Shown here: piece by piece, positions 46,102 through 59,612 of the stretch | How positions within the stretch are numbered: the stretch's first letter is position 1 | Layout of the letters: each line of letters starts with the position of its first letter | Assembly: GCF_001619985.1 (NCBI RefSeq) | Contig: NW_017264196.1 | Coordinates: 186,001 to 250,000 of the forward strand | Source: Xylona heveae TC161 | Lineage: Eukaryota > Ascomycota > Xylonomycetes > Xylonales > Xylonaceae | Reading direction: 5' to 3' | Length of the DNA stretch: 64,000 bases | Position numbers and translations under genes: made by a program | Notes under the pieces: generated by a model | Database searches by the model: none | What the model was told of the DNA's origin: nothing | Seen by the model: only the letters and a program-made list of their open reading frames with translations

Positions 46102-47734
46102 TCAAATCATAACTCTTCTTAGGCCATCAGTGCCACCCAATACTCTGCGTCCTGTGACAGCACATCTGCCTTTTCCACTTTCCCAGGATCCTATCCGGCT
46201 GCCTATTTCTTCCTCTTCCTCTTCCTGGCGTTCTTCATCTTTTTCTGCCCAAGGGGACGTAATTTGCTCGTCGTATCCTTCATCAATTCCATGATGAGAG
46301 GCTGCGTATACTCGTCGCCCACCCTCACTGACTCCGCCACCTACCGCACCGCTACCACCTTCCATGAAGGCTTCTTGTCGCTCATGAATGCCTGCTACCC
46401 ATTTATGTATGCAGGCGTAACAATAGACGTAGCCTGTTTGAGCGGCGGTCGGTGTTTCGACTGTGTCCAAGCAAATCGGACACAGATTACTGCTGGATGG
46501 CGGGGGGAGTGGGACAGTGAAAATGGGTAGGAGGGAATGAGCATCAATAGGCGGTGACAGCTTTCTGCTATGACGCTTGGCAGTTGAAGATGTGGAAAGG
46601 CGTAATGAAGGCTGGTCTGGGTTGGTTTGGTGTTTCTCGCCGGGGGTAGTGGTAGTGGACGGTGAGGATGAATGTGGTTTGGTGCCCTTTTGGGCAAGTT
46701 TATCATATCCCGCTATGACCGGAGGTGGGAGTTCAATATTTTCAGTGGCTTTACGAGATAACTGCCTTGCAAAGTCTGAAGCGTGCCACCATTCAAGGAA
46801 CTTGAGGGCGAAGATGGACGTAGGGAGCAGGTATCTCAGAGAGGATAAAAGTCTTGGAAGAATGGTAGTTGTGAGTATTCGTGGGTGGAACATAGATGTC
46901 ACTGCCTCTCCGGGTCTTGTTCCTGAGCCCGATGCGCTCGATTTAGGTTGCAGGGCTTCCGCAATGGCGCGATGGTCAGCTGCGCCGAGCCGGCGCATCC
47001 GGATTCCAATCAACCAAAGAAAGGGATTGTTATAGCGGGAGTTGTCGAAGAGATATGCTAGATTGAACGCCAATATGGAGAAATAATATGCTGCGTTGAC
47101 GCTCGGGTAGACATGTCGTAGGAACCACTTGTAGTAGAACATCAAGCGCTGTTTGATTGTTGGATTGGGAGGAAGCGCATCGCGATTAACATAGCTCGGC
47201 CCTCCGAGCAAGGTTGCTTGGGGAATGTGCATGTCGTACCCTTCGTCAAGTTTTCTCTTCAGATATGGAATTCCTACCATAACTGCGAGATTCTTCCAGA
47301 TGTCGATGTTGCGCAGCTTGAGCGTTTCGCGCACGAGGTTGGCGGCCCCAAGTTGCGCGCGGGGAATTTCACCGCCTTTGACGCGCAGCACGCGCTCCCG
47401 CTTCAGTCCATAGAAGTTTTCTGTGAAACTTCCTCCGTGTGTTTTGAGGTAATGCCTCTCCACGAGGAGCATGAGCAGAGCGTAGACTTCATCAAAGGAG
47501 TTGAGGATTCGGAGGAGATAACGGGGGTGGCGGTGTGTTGCGAGGGCAAGCAGATATCGAATCGATGGGGGGAGAAGAGACGAAAGCTGCTGCTCCGAGA
47601 GGAGCTCTATCAAGAAAATTGTCAATTACAGGCTTTCATTCGTATAAAGCTTGCGCAGCAGAAGAGCGAGACCTACCAAAGAGAGAGGGCTTGAGCGGAT
47701 CAAACCCTTCTTGAAGATGGGTCATAAACTCCAT
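46102..47734 (-). CDS. PEX12: Peroxin-12, RING-type import factor
   Basis: Two exons, 47734-47677 and 47606-46102, with a 70 nt GTAGGT..TAG intron; 520 aa. Exon 1 reads MEFMTHLQEGFDPLKPSLF. Past the junction ELLSEQQLSSLLPPSIRY and NSFDEVYALLMLLVERHYLK match the peroxin N-terminal domain. Membrane-embedded stretches follow (KQRLMFYYKWFLRHVYPSVN, YYFSILAFNLAYLFDNSRYN, then LLSSLRYLLPTSIFALKFLE). Near the C-terminus CPICLDTVETPTAAQTGYVY and CYACIHKWVAG form a reduced RING with only two visible Cys pairs, as is usual for Pex12. With Pex2 and Pex10 it forms the peroxisomal ubiquitin-ligase complex that recycles Pex5. A Gly/Glu-rich tail extends past the RING. Confidence 0.94.
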
Positions 47735-48139
47735 TGTATAAGGGAACTTGATTTATATCGCCTTATATGTTATAACAGGCCAGATATGGCCCAAGCTTGC
47801 AAATTGGTCATGAGAAGAGCATAACGACCGTATGATACAACACACTGCACAGTAATGAGATTGACGAAAGTTACGGAATGAATGGAATGGGTAAGACATG
47901 CCGAGGGAGCTGCACTTATCTGTGCTGCCGAGTGCCCTGTGATCGCATAGCGTCTCCTCTCACCGCCCTCGGTAACCTCCGCCTTATGCGCCATTGTCCC
48001 CGGCCAACCTCGGTGGCAGAAAAACCAAATTCAGTTGACATTCCTCTTCACCACTATCCCAATCTTCCAAAGGGAATCTTTCCAGCGATAAACCATATTT
48101 TCTTTCTCTACAACTATCGAAATCGAAGCCATCACAAAA
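47735..48139. promoter_or_regulatory. Divergent promoter, PEX12 / FAP7
   Basis: This 405 bp spacer lies between divergent starts. A pyrimidine-rich block TTTTCTTTCTCTAC precedes the FAP7 ATG. I see no other feature. Confidence 0.4.
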
Positions 48140-48870
48140 ATGGTCAAGAATAACCCGAACGTTATCATCACCGGAACGCCCGGCGTTGGCAAAACCAGCC
48201 ACTGCGAACTACTTGCGGAAAACACCGGCCTCAAGCACCTCTCTATCAACCAAATTGTCAAGGAGCGGGAATGCCACGATGGATATGACGATGAGTTGAA
48301 GACGTGGATTGTGGATGAAGATAAGGTATGTAATCAGATACGCCATCTCTACACCACTCTTTTAGGTGCCGGTCGCTGATAATAGTAAATCTTTCTTAGC
48401 TTCTGGACGCAATCGAAGATGAGGTCAAGCAAGGCGGTTACATTATTGATTGGCATGCATGCGATTTGTTCCCGCGCAGCTGGATCGACCTTGTCGTCGT
48501 CTTGCGCACGGATTCAACTTTGCTCTATGATCGACTTTCCGCAAGGTGAGTTTGTTATGATCTTACCAATACGCCATTCTTTTGCGTATCCTTCTTTTTT
48601 TCCGCCGACAATTTCAATGGTCAGAGATTATTTATTAACAAACGTTTTCGACATAATAGAGGCTATCCTCAAGCCAAGCTTGATGAAAATATGGACGCAG
48701 AGATCATGCAGGTCCTTCTCGACGAAGCTCGCGAATCCTACGATGAAGAGATTGTTGTAGAGTTGCGCAGTGACAGCGCAGATGATATTGAAAGCAATGT
48801 CGAGCGTATTGAGTCATGGCTTAAACAATGGAGGAAGGACCACGCCGAAGATGGCGAAGATGAGAGATGA
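48140..48870 (+). CDS. FAP7: Adenylate kinase isoenzyme 6 homologue Fap7
   Basis: Three exons, 48140-48325, 48400-48545 and 48660-48870; introns of 74 and 114 nt; 180 aa. The P-loop is ITGTPGVGKTSHCELLAE at residues 10-27. INQIVKERECHDGYD and the Walker-B-like IIDWHACDLFP come next, then VVVLRTDSTLLYDRLSARGY restored across the second junction, and the conserved DENMDAEIMQVLLDEARESY. Family knowledge: Fap7/hCINAP is a nuclear NTPase with weak adenylate kinase activity that binds Rps14 and is needed for final 20S-to-18S cleavage in 40S maturation. Length and motif order are normal. Confidence 0.96.
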
Positions 48871-49702
48871 GCATATCATTTCTCGTCTGCCACAATCGCG
48901 GGGCCCACGGGTCGAACAATAATCAAAGACGATTGCTGGAACTGGGTTCACCAATGCAACACTCTTCACTGCGCATCAGCAGTATACCTGTTCCAACACC
49001 CAAGTACAAAAATGCAGATACCCATTAGCTGCCAACAGAAATCGGTCTCAAAATCTACAATCTCCAGAGTTGGCTTCGAATATATCTGAAGCTTCATGTT
49101 ACTATGTTGGGAGCAACTGGACATCATTTTCGGAAATGGTCGAACAACATAATCCTTCAGTTTTAAGACAAACAATCCAAAATCGAAATTTATATTCATC
49201 TTCGCTTTCGGATATTTACAGTCCCTTTTTGTCTTCGAGCAGAATAGTATCTCGAGAAAATGTGACAAACCAGTAATGGATGAACGCCAGAGAAAAGGCC
49301 CCTTGGAACAACATTGAAGCACAACTTTGCTCCGTATGCTAAATTTCCCGTTTGAACCACTTGAGCGCGCACCAGGACGTTATATTCAAAATCAAGAACG
49401 ACCTCTCTGATGCCATCGAAGGTCTAGTCTTCGCTGCCGCTTGCGCACGTCTCTACCGCTTGTTCAAGAAAGCAAGAAGAAAGGGAGAAAAAAGGAGTCA
49501 ACGAGACCAGACAACGTTAGTGAGCAGTATCATATAGTGTATTTGCTGCAATAAGAAATAAAAAGCAATCATAGGTATTGTTGAGTGACAGAAGAAACAG
49601 ATACGTAGCGAATAGATCGATCCAGAGACTCTCAAAACAAAAGATACGGCGCAGAAGAAAAAGGATAACCGATTTTGAAATCGAGCCGCCGGGCGAAGCA
49701 AG
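48871..49702. other. Convergent spacer, FAP7 / LEU5
   Basis: This 832 bp region lies between convergent 3' ends. A 118-codon minus frame (48966-49322) and a 61-codon plus frame (49352-49537) lack ATG starts and family features. Nothing else seen. Confidence 0.45.
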
Positions 49703-51119
49703 CTAAATACCTAGCCAGTATTTTCCTCGCTCGTAGACGAAAAAGCTTGTTGCAACCATTGGTACAACTTTGAGGTAGCCAATAGTTAATCCAATCCAAA
49801 ATCCGCGGAACCCGCGCTCCGCCCAGATGAGACGCGCAGTCTCAGTCATACGCAATCGATGACCATCGCCGACGGCGCCACCGACCTGCATTCGTCGTCG
49901 AATGACTTCAAATGGATATGAAGCTGTCTGGGAAACAAGACCCGCAAGACCTCCTGCGGCAAGTTCGGCCCAGTATTTTAGCTGCTTAGACTTATGACGA
50001 GCTGGATCTGCAGTTCCTGGTATTGTCGTATACTCCTCGAAGAAATTATGCCGCAAAACATCTCCAGCATAATCATGCGTCAAAAACGACATGCCAGCGT
50101 AGGGGAGCATACCAACGAGGGTAGGACTGAACCCACGGAAAAAATTGGCCAGGCCGCGCTGGGTTGTTATTCCTTCGAGTGATGCACTTGCTGTTTGCGC
50201 AGAGGACGATGCTGCGGCAGCAGTTGCGCCAAGAGGGTTGTGATGATGTGCAGCGGAAGAGGAAAGATGGCGGGCGGTGGAAGCAGCGGCGGAGGGAGGT
50301 GTAGCTGTAGATGGCGACGTTGACGGCGAGGCCACGCTTGAGTGAGGGACTTCATTGTATATCTGTCTGCAGATTGACGATAGCGATGAACGCGAGTGTT
50401 GTTTCGTCTCAAATGCTAACCGCACGCGGATTACCTCAAGTGGATACGTGAAGAAGACGGAGGTTATGCCTGCTAGAGATCCGCTAATAAGGCGGCGCCC
50501 AGGCGTCTCTTGAGATTTGTTTTGAATGAGAACGGCACGGATTTGCTCATATGCGATGAATTTGATAGCAGCGTATGGGAAGACACGCAATAGCGTGGCC
50601 GAGTGGCCTCTGAAGAGACCCCGCATTCCTGATGTGCTGTATATATCTCTAAGTGCGGTTGCCAACCCTGTCCAAGAGCCTGTGTACTTCATAAATTGCG
50701 GATTGGATGCTTGGAAAAGAATCTTGACGCGATCTAGCGGACCGACAACTGTTTTGGCCTATTCCATCATGCGTTAATACCCATTCATCTTTGGATTGAG
50801 TGCTTGTTGTTCTTCTGCGATAAGATACACAGCCCACAGAAACGACAGCGGGAAAAATTTACGTTGAGGGAATCAAATTATGAACACTTACAGCGCACCC
50901 TGCCAGGCCTCCCGCAAGTCCACTGCGCATTGCATAGTCCAAACTACGCTTGTCTGATTTCCGACCCTCCTGGGCACCCTTTGTCGGAATCGAGTCCTCG
51001 TCAGTTGAGCATGTTGCCGGATCGTCTTTATTTCGTCGAACGGTTTTAAAGGTGCTCATCTCTCGTGGTCCGTCCTTGGGCGGAGATGACGAGCCATAGT
51101 CGGCGAGAGTCGGGGGCAT
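49703..51119 (-). CDS. LEU5: Mitochondrial coenzyme A carrier, Leu5-like
   Basis: Two exons, 51119-50892 and 50758-49703, with a 133 nt intron; 427 aa from the ATG at 51119. Three mitochondrial-carrier signatures are visible: PLDRVKILFQ (after the junction AKTVVG), PLEVIRVRLAFE and PFEVIRRRMQVGG. GLFRGHSATLLRVFPYAAIK and FFRGFSPTLVGMLPYAGMSF are the repeat-2 and repeat-3 loops. SLDYAMRSGLAGGLAGCA opens the first helix. Family knowledge: yeast Leu5 and human SLC25A16/A42 move CoA or related nucleotides into the matrix. A low-complexity Ser/Ala/Pro insert of about 60 residues lies in the matrix loop after PLEVIR. Confidence 0.88.
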
Positions 51120-51784
51120 CCCCACCGACGGCGAGATGGGGCAGGCTCAAGACGTAGAGGGGTTCCGCAAGGCAAAGCAGGAACCCGAAAGAGCTAGGAG
51201 AAAAGGTGCTACTTTCTCTCAGAATTGCATCAATCCAAGCGACATCTATGTTGCGCGTTGTCGCTTGATTGAATGGGTCGATGAATTTCGAACGCTGTTT
51301 GTGTAAGAGTATGCAGTGAAGGTTAGAAGATAATATGATGAAAACCTGGGGCGCAATACATCCTCGGAAGATTGACCGAGGGACGGAGTTTCGCCAAAAC
51401 TCCGAGAGACCCTCGCGCCCTCCTTCCCCCTTCGGTTGCCGATATTTGCTCGGGGCACATGAACGCTACCATACCACCCAATGACATGAGGCGCATAGTA
51501 ATGAATAAAATACATAATTCCTTTGCAACTGAATCTTACATTGGCACAAAGTAATTAGCAATATGTGTTGATCCGACGAAGAAAAGACCGTCAACCTCTT
51601 GCCTCCGCAGAAGACTTGAAGATACCTAGCACGAGTTCAATAATTGCTAGCATTCGTTGTAGTGGAACAATTTCAGCTCAAATAAAGAGAAAAGCATATC
51701 AAGCGATCAGGAGAAGGAGAAGGATGAATTAAATATGCGCTACCGGATTTCATGAATGACGATTTACCCAAGGCAATGCCGGCC
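51120..51784. other. Tandem (minus) spacer, LEU5 promoter
   Basis: A 665 bp region upstream of LEU5 and downstream of the beta-lactamase-like gene. No coding frame with family features; no repeats of note. Confidence 0.45.
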
Positions 51785-54029
51785 TTATCTACGAACCCTT
51801 GTAAGTCGTAAATTCAGAGGTTCATAGATCAGCTGCTGTTGATCAGATTCGTCCACTTCAAAGACGATTTTGTCGAGGCCAATACCAGAAGTCGTTTGGT
51901 AACTGTCATCAATAAGTTATTACTACACTTTACCTACAGGGCATTGGGTGCCTGGTATTGTAACTCACGGATCAAATGCTCCCCATGAGCAACCTGCTCG
52001 AGGTGCAGCTCTGAAGATATTATCATACCCTGTGCCCCACAACTTCGCCCCATCTCCGTACTTTCGATCTCCTTTTCCAACTTCCATCCAAAAGAGTTGA
52101 TCGAGTCGCAGGAGAACATCCACTTCATTTCCGACAAGCTTTCTGAGCACAAGCATGCCTTTGGAGAATACAATCTCAGCGATCCCGGAGACTTGAGAGG
52201 GTTGTTGAGCAACATATGTTCCGGCATACCGCCGCTCCAGCACGTCGTGGTATGCCTCTAGAATTGCCGGGGCAAGGATGCTGTGAGCCAGGCTGTTTAT
52301 GCTTGACGGGGACGTTTGATTTGAGGCGCCAACGTCAGATTCCTCCTGAGAAGATCCTATGGCGACCAGCGTCGCGATGCCATATTCGAGCTCGGGAATT
52401 AAGGATATCTGTGAATAGTGCCCTGGGAGGGCTCCACCCTTTGAATAAACCTGATATGTTGGGGCATCATCAATTTCTGATAATGTTCCAATCTCCCACG
52501 GAATTCCAACAGCCGTATTTCCATCCGCAATGGGAAATGAAGGTCGCAACCAAGCTTGACGCTGAGGGGCGGATATCAAGGCCGGGTTTTGTGAAAGCAG
52601 TACTTTTTGCAAGAGCACGGAGAGGTCGTTGGTAGATGAGAACATGCCACCAGCTCTGGAGCATTTTATCAGTAATCGAGTAACGTTGCCATTTTCGACC
52701 CAATATCGTTTACATACCCATCATCTGCTTCACTCATGTCGAGGTCGACGACATTGTACAAATTCGGAGTGGTTATATATTCCAAAAGATGACTTGGAAT
52801 AGGGCCTAGAAAGGAGTGCGACATGTTCAATGGTGTTAAAATATCCCTTTCGACCAACTTTCGAAACGGGAGAGACTCTCCCTTCCGTTGCCTCTCAAAA
52901 GACTCAAGCGCGTAGGCGAGCACATTGAATCCCGAGTTCGAATCTGATCATATCAGTCAGTAGATACTCCCAGATCTCTGCAGAAAAGACGATTGAGCTA
53001 ATTCGTACAGCTTGCCATTTCTCCTACCCTCCAAACATGGTCGGAGTGTTTGAGCTTATCTAGGAATGATTGACGAGACCTTTTGGGAAAGAGAGGTCTA
53101 TCGCCTTGGGGAGGCCACTCGAATTCTCTCCTGGCACCCACCTGTTCGAGCTTGCTAGATGGGTGGATTGGATGTTCATCTGCCGATTCTCGGACATTTT
53201 CAACCTCGAAAGATGATCGAAGAATTTCCCTGCGTCTTGGAGGATAGGTGATATTATAAAGGTTCTCCACGAGAAAAAGACCGGTGTCCCGCTCAAGACC
53301 GGCACGGTGGCTTCCAAGCATGGCGAGCGTTATCTCATTGACATCATCCTCAAAAGCGTTATCCAGTGAAAATTGGGGGAGGAGGTCCTTAACGCGTGTA
53401 TCCAAAGTCAACCGAAATCTTCCCTTTTTAGCGTGGCTATTCTTTGAAAGAACCAATGTCTCAAGCACCGTAAACATTTTTGTGATGGAAGCTATGCGAA
53501 ATATGGAGTCGCCATCAATCAATTCGAAACTGTTTCCCTGTGTTGATATGGAAGTCGATCCAGAGTAAATTTTCTCGCTCTCATTGAGTCTCTTATATCC
53601 ATGATTGAACGAATAAATCCTGCCTGCAGAGGCATGCACGATGGCAACGGATACACCATCTCTGTCATCTTCAAGAACATTTGGAAATCGACAATTTAAC
53701 TCATCTAGCGCGTTGATCACTGCTGAGTGAGACAAAATTGAGGGGTCTGACAGAACCGGGCTTGGAATGTGAGGGACGCAGCCGCTATCTTTGTCAGAGG
53801 CCGTGGTCGACGAAGTCTTGCTCTCAGGCTCAGTATTTGATGGAGCTGAAGGGCTCCGAAATGATCTGTTTTCTTGTGGCGAGGCTTGAGTAGATTAGTC
53901 GACTATCTTTAAGACGAGAAGTTCTAAGTCACAATCGCCATTGTAAAGCATACTCAGAAGCACCCAAATAACAATCAGCAAGACTCCAATCACGCCGTGT
54001 TCAAATCGACAATGCACCATAGTTTTCAT
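51785..54029 (-). CDS. Membrane-anchored beta-lactamase-like serine hydrolase
   Basis: Five exons: 54029-53933, 53884-53009, 52943-52718, 52655-51969 and 51902-51785; introns of 48, 65, 62 and 66 nt; 667 aa. Exon 1 is MKTMVHCRFEHGVIGV followed by a strong membrane helix, so the rest is likely lumenal or outside. The penicillin-binding fold motifs are all present: S-x-x-K in FRIASITKMFT (about residues 165-168), YSN restored across the second junction (SYSNSGFNVLAYALES, about 325) and KGGALPGHYSQ (about 472). A C-terminal domain of about 130 residues ends in QLIYEPLNLRLTRVRR. Fungal members of this family include esterases and lactonohydrolases, and no drug-resistance role is implied. The substrate is unknown. 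The first exon was found through its GACTAAT branch-like site. Confidence 0.85.
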
Positions 54030-54677
54030 TTAAACTTCTCCTTGCTATGAGAATCAGGGTAATCGAGTCAATTAAGCGGTGAATTGGCATTGAAGATTAA
54101 TTTAGCCAGTCGTTGTGTAACGTTTTGTGTTGGGAACAGAATGACGCTATATTAAAGAGGTCTATTTGGTGTTATCAGTCGATCGAACTCCTGCTCCAAA
54201 AGACACTTTGCAAATGTACCTGACTGAGTATGAAAGGCTCAATCATGAAATCGGACTCCCTGTATCTGACTTCATGTTACTCCAAAAAGCGCTGCCGGAC
54301 TGTGGACTATGTCTTGCTTCGCAGCAAAAGGGCCAGATCAGTGGCACCCCGCATTGTTCAGACCCCGGGAGGTGGAGAGGCAAAGGTACCGCATTATACA
54401 CAAGGTTAACCATGGATAAGCGGTGGCAGTGAAATTTAGACTGAAAGAGGCGCTTTCACCCACCTAAACGATAGCGGCCCCGCTCGTGGGGGCCAGAAGC
54501 CAAGAGACTAAAATATACCTACGGTTCTGTAGACACCACACTCTAACACGACTGAAATGGCCTTCATCAGCGTTTTATCAGTGTCAACCCACCCTTCCGG
54601 AGTTGCCTCAATTAAGGAACTCTCGTGGACACAAAGCTCTTCGAGCATTGTAACATTGGCGGGGAAAATGCAAATTT
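54030..54677. promoter_or_regulatory. Divergent promoter, hydrolase / METTL4-like
   Basis: A 648 bp spacer between two divergent starts. An 88-codon frame (54166-54432) has no family signal. I see no clear motif. Confidence 0.4.
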
Positions 54678-56095
54678 ATGGTTTGCTCCGGGATAAATAT
54701 GGCTATAGTATCACTGAGCTCTTCATCAATCTTGTATCAAAATTCTGAAAATACCGTCTTCCTGATTGATATACCAACTTCAATTCAAGAAGCGCAAGGC
54801 GTAGATTCTCAGCCATGTACGGATAGACTATTTTCCGCACAACCCATGCAAAAACCATTTTCAACAAATGAGCCAAAGTCTCAAGCTGCGGTTGAAAAGA
54901 TTCAGCAGAATACTGTCGATGCAGAGCTACACGCTTATTATGCGCAACTCATTCGGGAAGCGTTGGTGGAGATTCAAAGCCATTGGCAGAACGATTGGTG
55001 CTTAACACGATTTACTGCCCCAATGTCTAGTGGAGACCTGGATCAACGATCACGAAAGAGGAAATCTGGTCCTAATGATCGTCGCTCAACAGATTCGATC
55101 TCAGAATGTGATTCTAGAATATCACTTCCATCAAATCTCATGCAGAAGATGACCGCTCTCACCCGGAAATCTTTGTGGCGGACGAGATGGCCAAGACCAT
55201 TACAGCATCTCTGCCAGAGCGAAGGAACCCTGCTAGAAGGCCCAGACGATCCTTTCTACGCCATTGCAAACACGGAGCAGACTTCTCAGGACTTAGCCGT
55301 CTCTGATAAAGAGCTCCCGGGTTTTGGTCATGAAAGAGTATACTCATTTCAAGTACCGCCCTTATCAACTTTTATGCTCTCAGATATCAAGGGATTTGGG
55401 CATCTTCACGAGTCCGTCGCGGAACTCGAGCGACAGAAGCATGAACTCAGGCGTTTCGATATTATTCTGATGGACCCTCCTTGGCCGAATGCTTCCGCAA
55501 AACGTCGATCCGGTTACAAGCTGCACAGAACATTAGCAGATATGAAGACAACGATACTTTCCTTGCAACTCGACTCACTCCTAAAGGAGCAAGGTCACGT
55601 TGGTGTATGGATAACAAATAAGCCCAGCCTCAGAGACTCAATAGTTGGGGAAGATGGGCTTTTTGGTCATTTAGAATTACAGCTTGTAGAAGAATGGGTC
55701 TGGATCAAAACAACCACTAACGGTCAGCCAATTACCAGCCTTGACAGCCTGTGGAGGAAACCATATGAGATTCTTCTTTTGGGGCGCCGCATGGGGGCGA
55801 GGCAAGAATCCCAATTTAATGTCAAGTCAAGGGTCATTGCAGGTGTACCAGACCTGCATTCAAGAAAACCTTGTCTCAAAAGTGAGCGTCCAACAAGCCT
55901 TCTCCGTTCGAAATCACATTAACATGAGCAGAACTTATGCCTCTACTGGTGCCGGATGCCCGGAATTACCTGGCTTTGGAACTCTTCGCACGGCATCTTA
56001 CCTCAGAGTGGTGGTCTTGGGGGGATGAGGTCCTCAAATTCAACTGGAAAGGATTTTGGTCTAGCTCCCCTTGTGAGGCGGATTCATCGGGTTGA
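54678..56095 (+). CDS. MT-A70 family methyltransferase, METTL4 type
   Basis: Two exons, 54678-55881 and 55932-56095, with a 50 nt GTGAGC..CAG intron; 455 aa. The catalytic DPPW lies at residues 266-269 in DIILMDPPWPNASAKRR, followed by YKLHRTLADMKTTILSLQLD, VGVWITNKPSLRDSIV and EEWVWIKTTTNGQPITSLDS. After the junction come PLLVPDARNYLALELFARHL and SEWWSWGDEVLKFNWKGFW. That Trp-rich tail is typical of METTL4. The N-terminus has SILYQNSENTVFLIDIP. Family knowledge: METTL4 makes N6-methyl marks, best documented as m6Am in U2 snRNA, with DNA 6mA also claimed. Target here is unknown. The ATG at 54699 is an alternative start. A CT microsatellite follows the stop by 63 bases. Confidence 0.9.
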
Positions 56096-56155
56096 CAAAA
56101 GTGTTTATGTTAGAGCTTGCGCCGTCCTAGAGTATATCTCCCTATCTCATAGAGA

Positions 56156-56158
<3 letters not shown>

Positions 56159-56190
<32 letters not shown>
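56159..56190 (+). repeat. (CT)16 microsatellite
   Basis: An uninterrupted run of 16 CT units lies just downstream of the METTL4-like stop codon (56095), probably in its 3' UTR or flank. Dinucleotide runs of this length are prone to length change between strains. Confidence 0.95.
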
Positions 56191-56193
<3 letters not shown>

Positions 56194-56389
56194 CAGATTA
56201 TTTCAAGAACTTATTATTGAAATGCGATACTTGAATGCAAAATTGTTTTGACGGTGCCATCATATGCCCCTTTCTTCCAAAAGTCTCCCAAAGTCCTTTA
56301 ACACACATTTGAGGGGTAGGTTTGAATGACAAGCCCGACAATTCGCCAAACTCCATGAAATATCCTTCATTAGAATTCAGCAAGTGAAT

Positions 56390-56763
56390 TTAGATATACC
56401 GGAACATATTATTTCGAACGCTTCTCTTCACTGAGACCGGACGTCCATCTTCGTATTCTAAGCCAGCTGATCCTCCTTCTCCAGACCTCCCTTCGAGCTT
56501 GTGACGGAGCTCATCATCTGCCTCTGCTATCGATTTCTTTTCAGGCTTTTCAGTTGCCTCAGCTGTGGACTCATCCTGATGTATGTCAGACGCCAGACTT
56601 GCTAAACTTTTACGTCAATCCTCACTTTCACTGGGCCCTGGGAAGGTTCTTTTGTCTTTGCATTGCTTGACAGAGCTCTGGCGTTTAATCTCTGTGGCAG
56701 CCTTGAAATCTGTGCAACATTTGCGCACTGCTCGAATCCTAGTTTAGTTGCTGTGAAGCTCAT
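56390..56763 (-). CDS. Small mitochondrial-type protein, function unknown
   Basis: Two exons, 56763-56626 and 56575-56390, with a 50 nt intron (GTGAGG..CATCAG, branch-like CTGAC); 107 aa. The N-terminus MSFTATKLGFEQCANVAQIS continues RLPQRLNARALSSNAK, with basic residues, no acid after the first few positions, and an R-x-L-S-S cleavage-like site, so matrix import is likely. The second half reads KKSIAEADDELRHKLEGRSG, then GGSAGLEYEDGRPVSVKRSV and ends RNNMFRYI. I recall unnamed fungal proteins of this size with a similar GxEYEDG..KRSVxxNMFRYI ending, but no function. The intron was identified because without it the two good frames are shifted against each other. It diverges from CEF1, with 263 bp between starts. 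Confidence 0.75.
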
Positions 56764-57026
56764 CCTGCGGTGCTTTGTCCTCACAACAAGCTGAAGCTTG
56801 CATTTCGTTAAACTCAGCGGGAAGCCTTATTGCGTACTGCCCTCGCTTCCTACGTCACAGCAATTGACGTTCGAGGGGTTGACGGGCAGATTTCGGTAGA
56901 AAGTTTACCCGCAAAACGGAGAGCTTGATCTTGATTACATAATCGTAAACCTGAACTCTCCTTCCGCTGCTCCAGTAGATGTGAATCTCACGAACGGCAA
57001 GACACTAGACGCTCAAGTTGCCCAAC
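56764..57026. promoter_or_regulatory. Short bidirectional promoter, small mitochondrial gene / CEF1
   Basis: Only 263 bp separate the two divergent ATGs, so their promoters must overlap. A near-palindromic TTGACGT/ACGTCA-like context occurs around 56852-56872 (ACGTCACAGCAATTGACGTT): two TGACGT half-sites facing each other, as bound by CREB/ATF-type bZIP factors. Function is inferred. Confidence 0.45.

Positions 57027-59612
<2,586 letters not shown>

Noticed and set aside
48966-49322. 118-codon minus-strand open frame between FAP7 and LEU5
   Set aside because: It starts at GTG, has no recognisable domain and lies where two 3' ends converge.
49352-49537. 61-codon frame with KKARRKGEKR tail, ribosomal-like at first sight
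   Set aside because: It lacks an ATG and a plausible upstream exon; the basic tail alone is not evidence of a ribosomal protein.
50590-50615. tRNA-like A-box (TGGCCGAGTGG) on the plus strand
   Set aside because: It lies inside the LEU5 coding exon (antisense of the conserved RGHSATLLRV), and no matching B-box or cloverleaf follows at the right distance.
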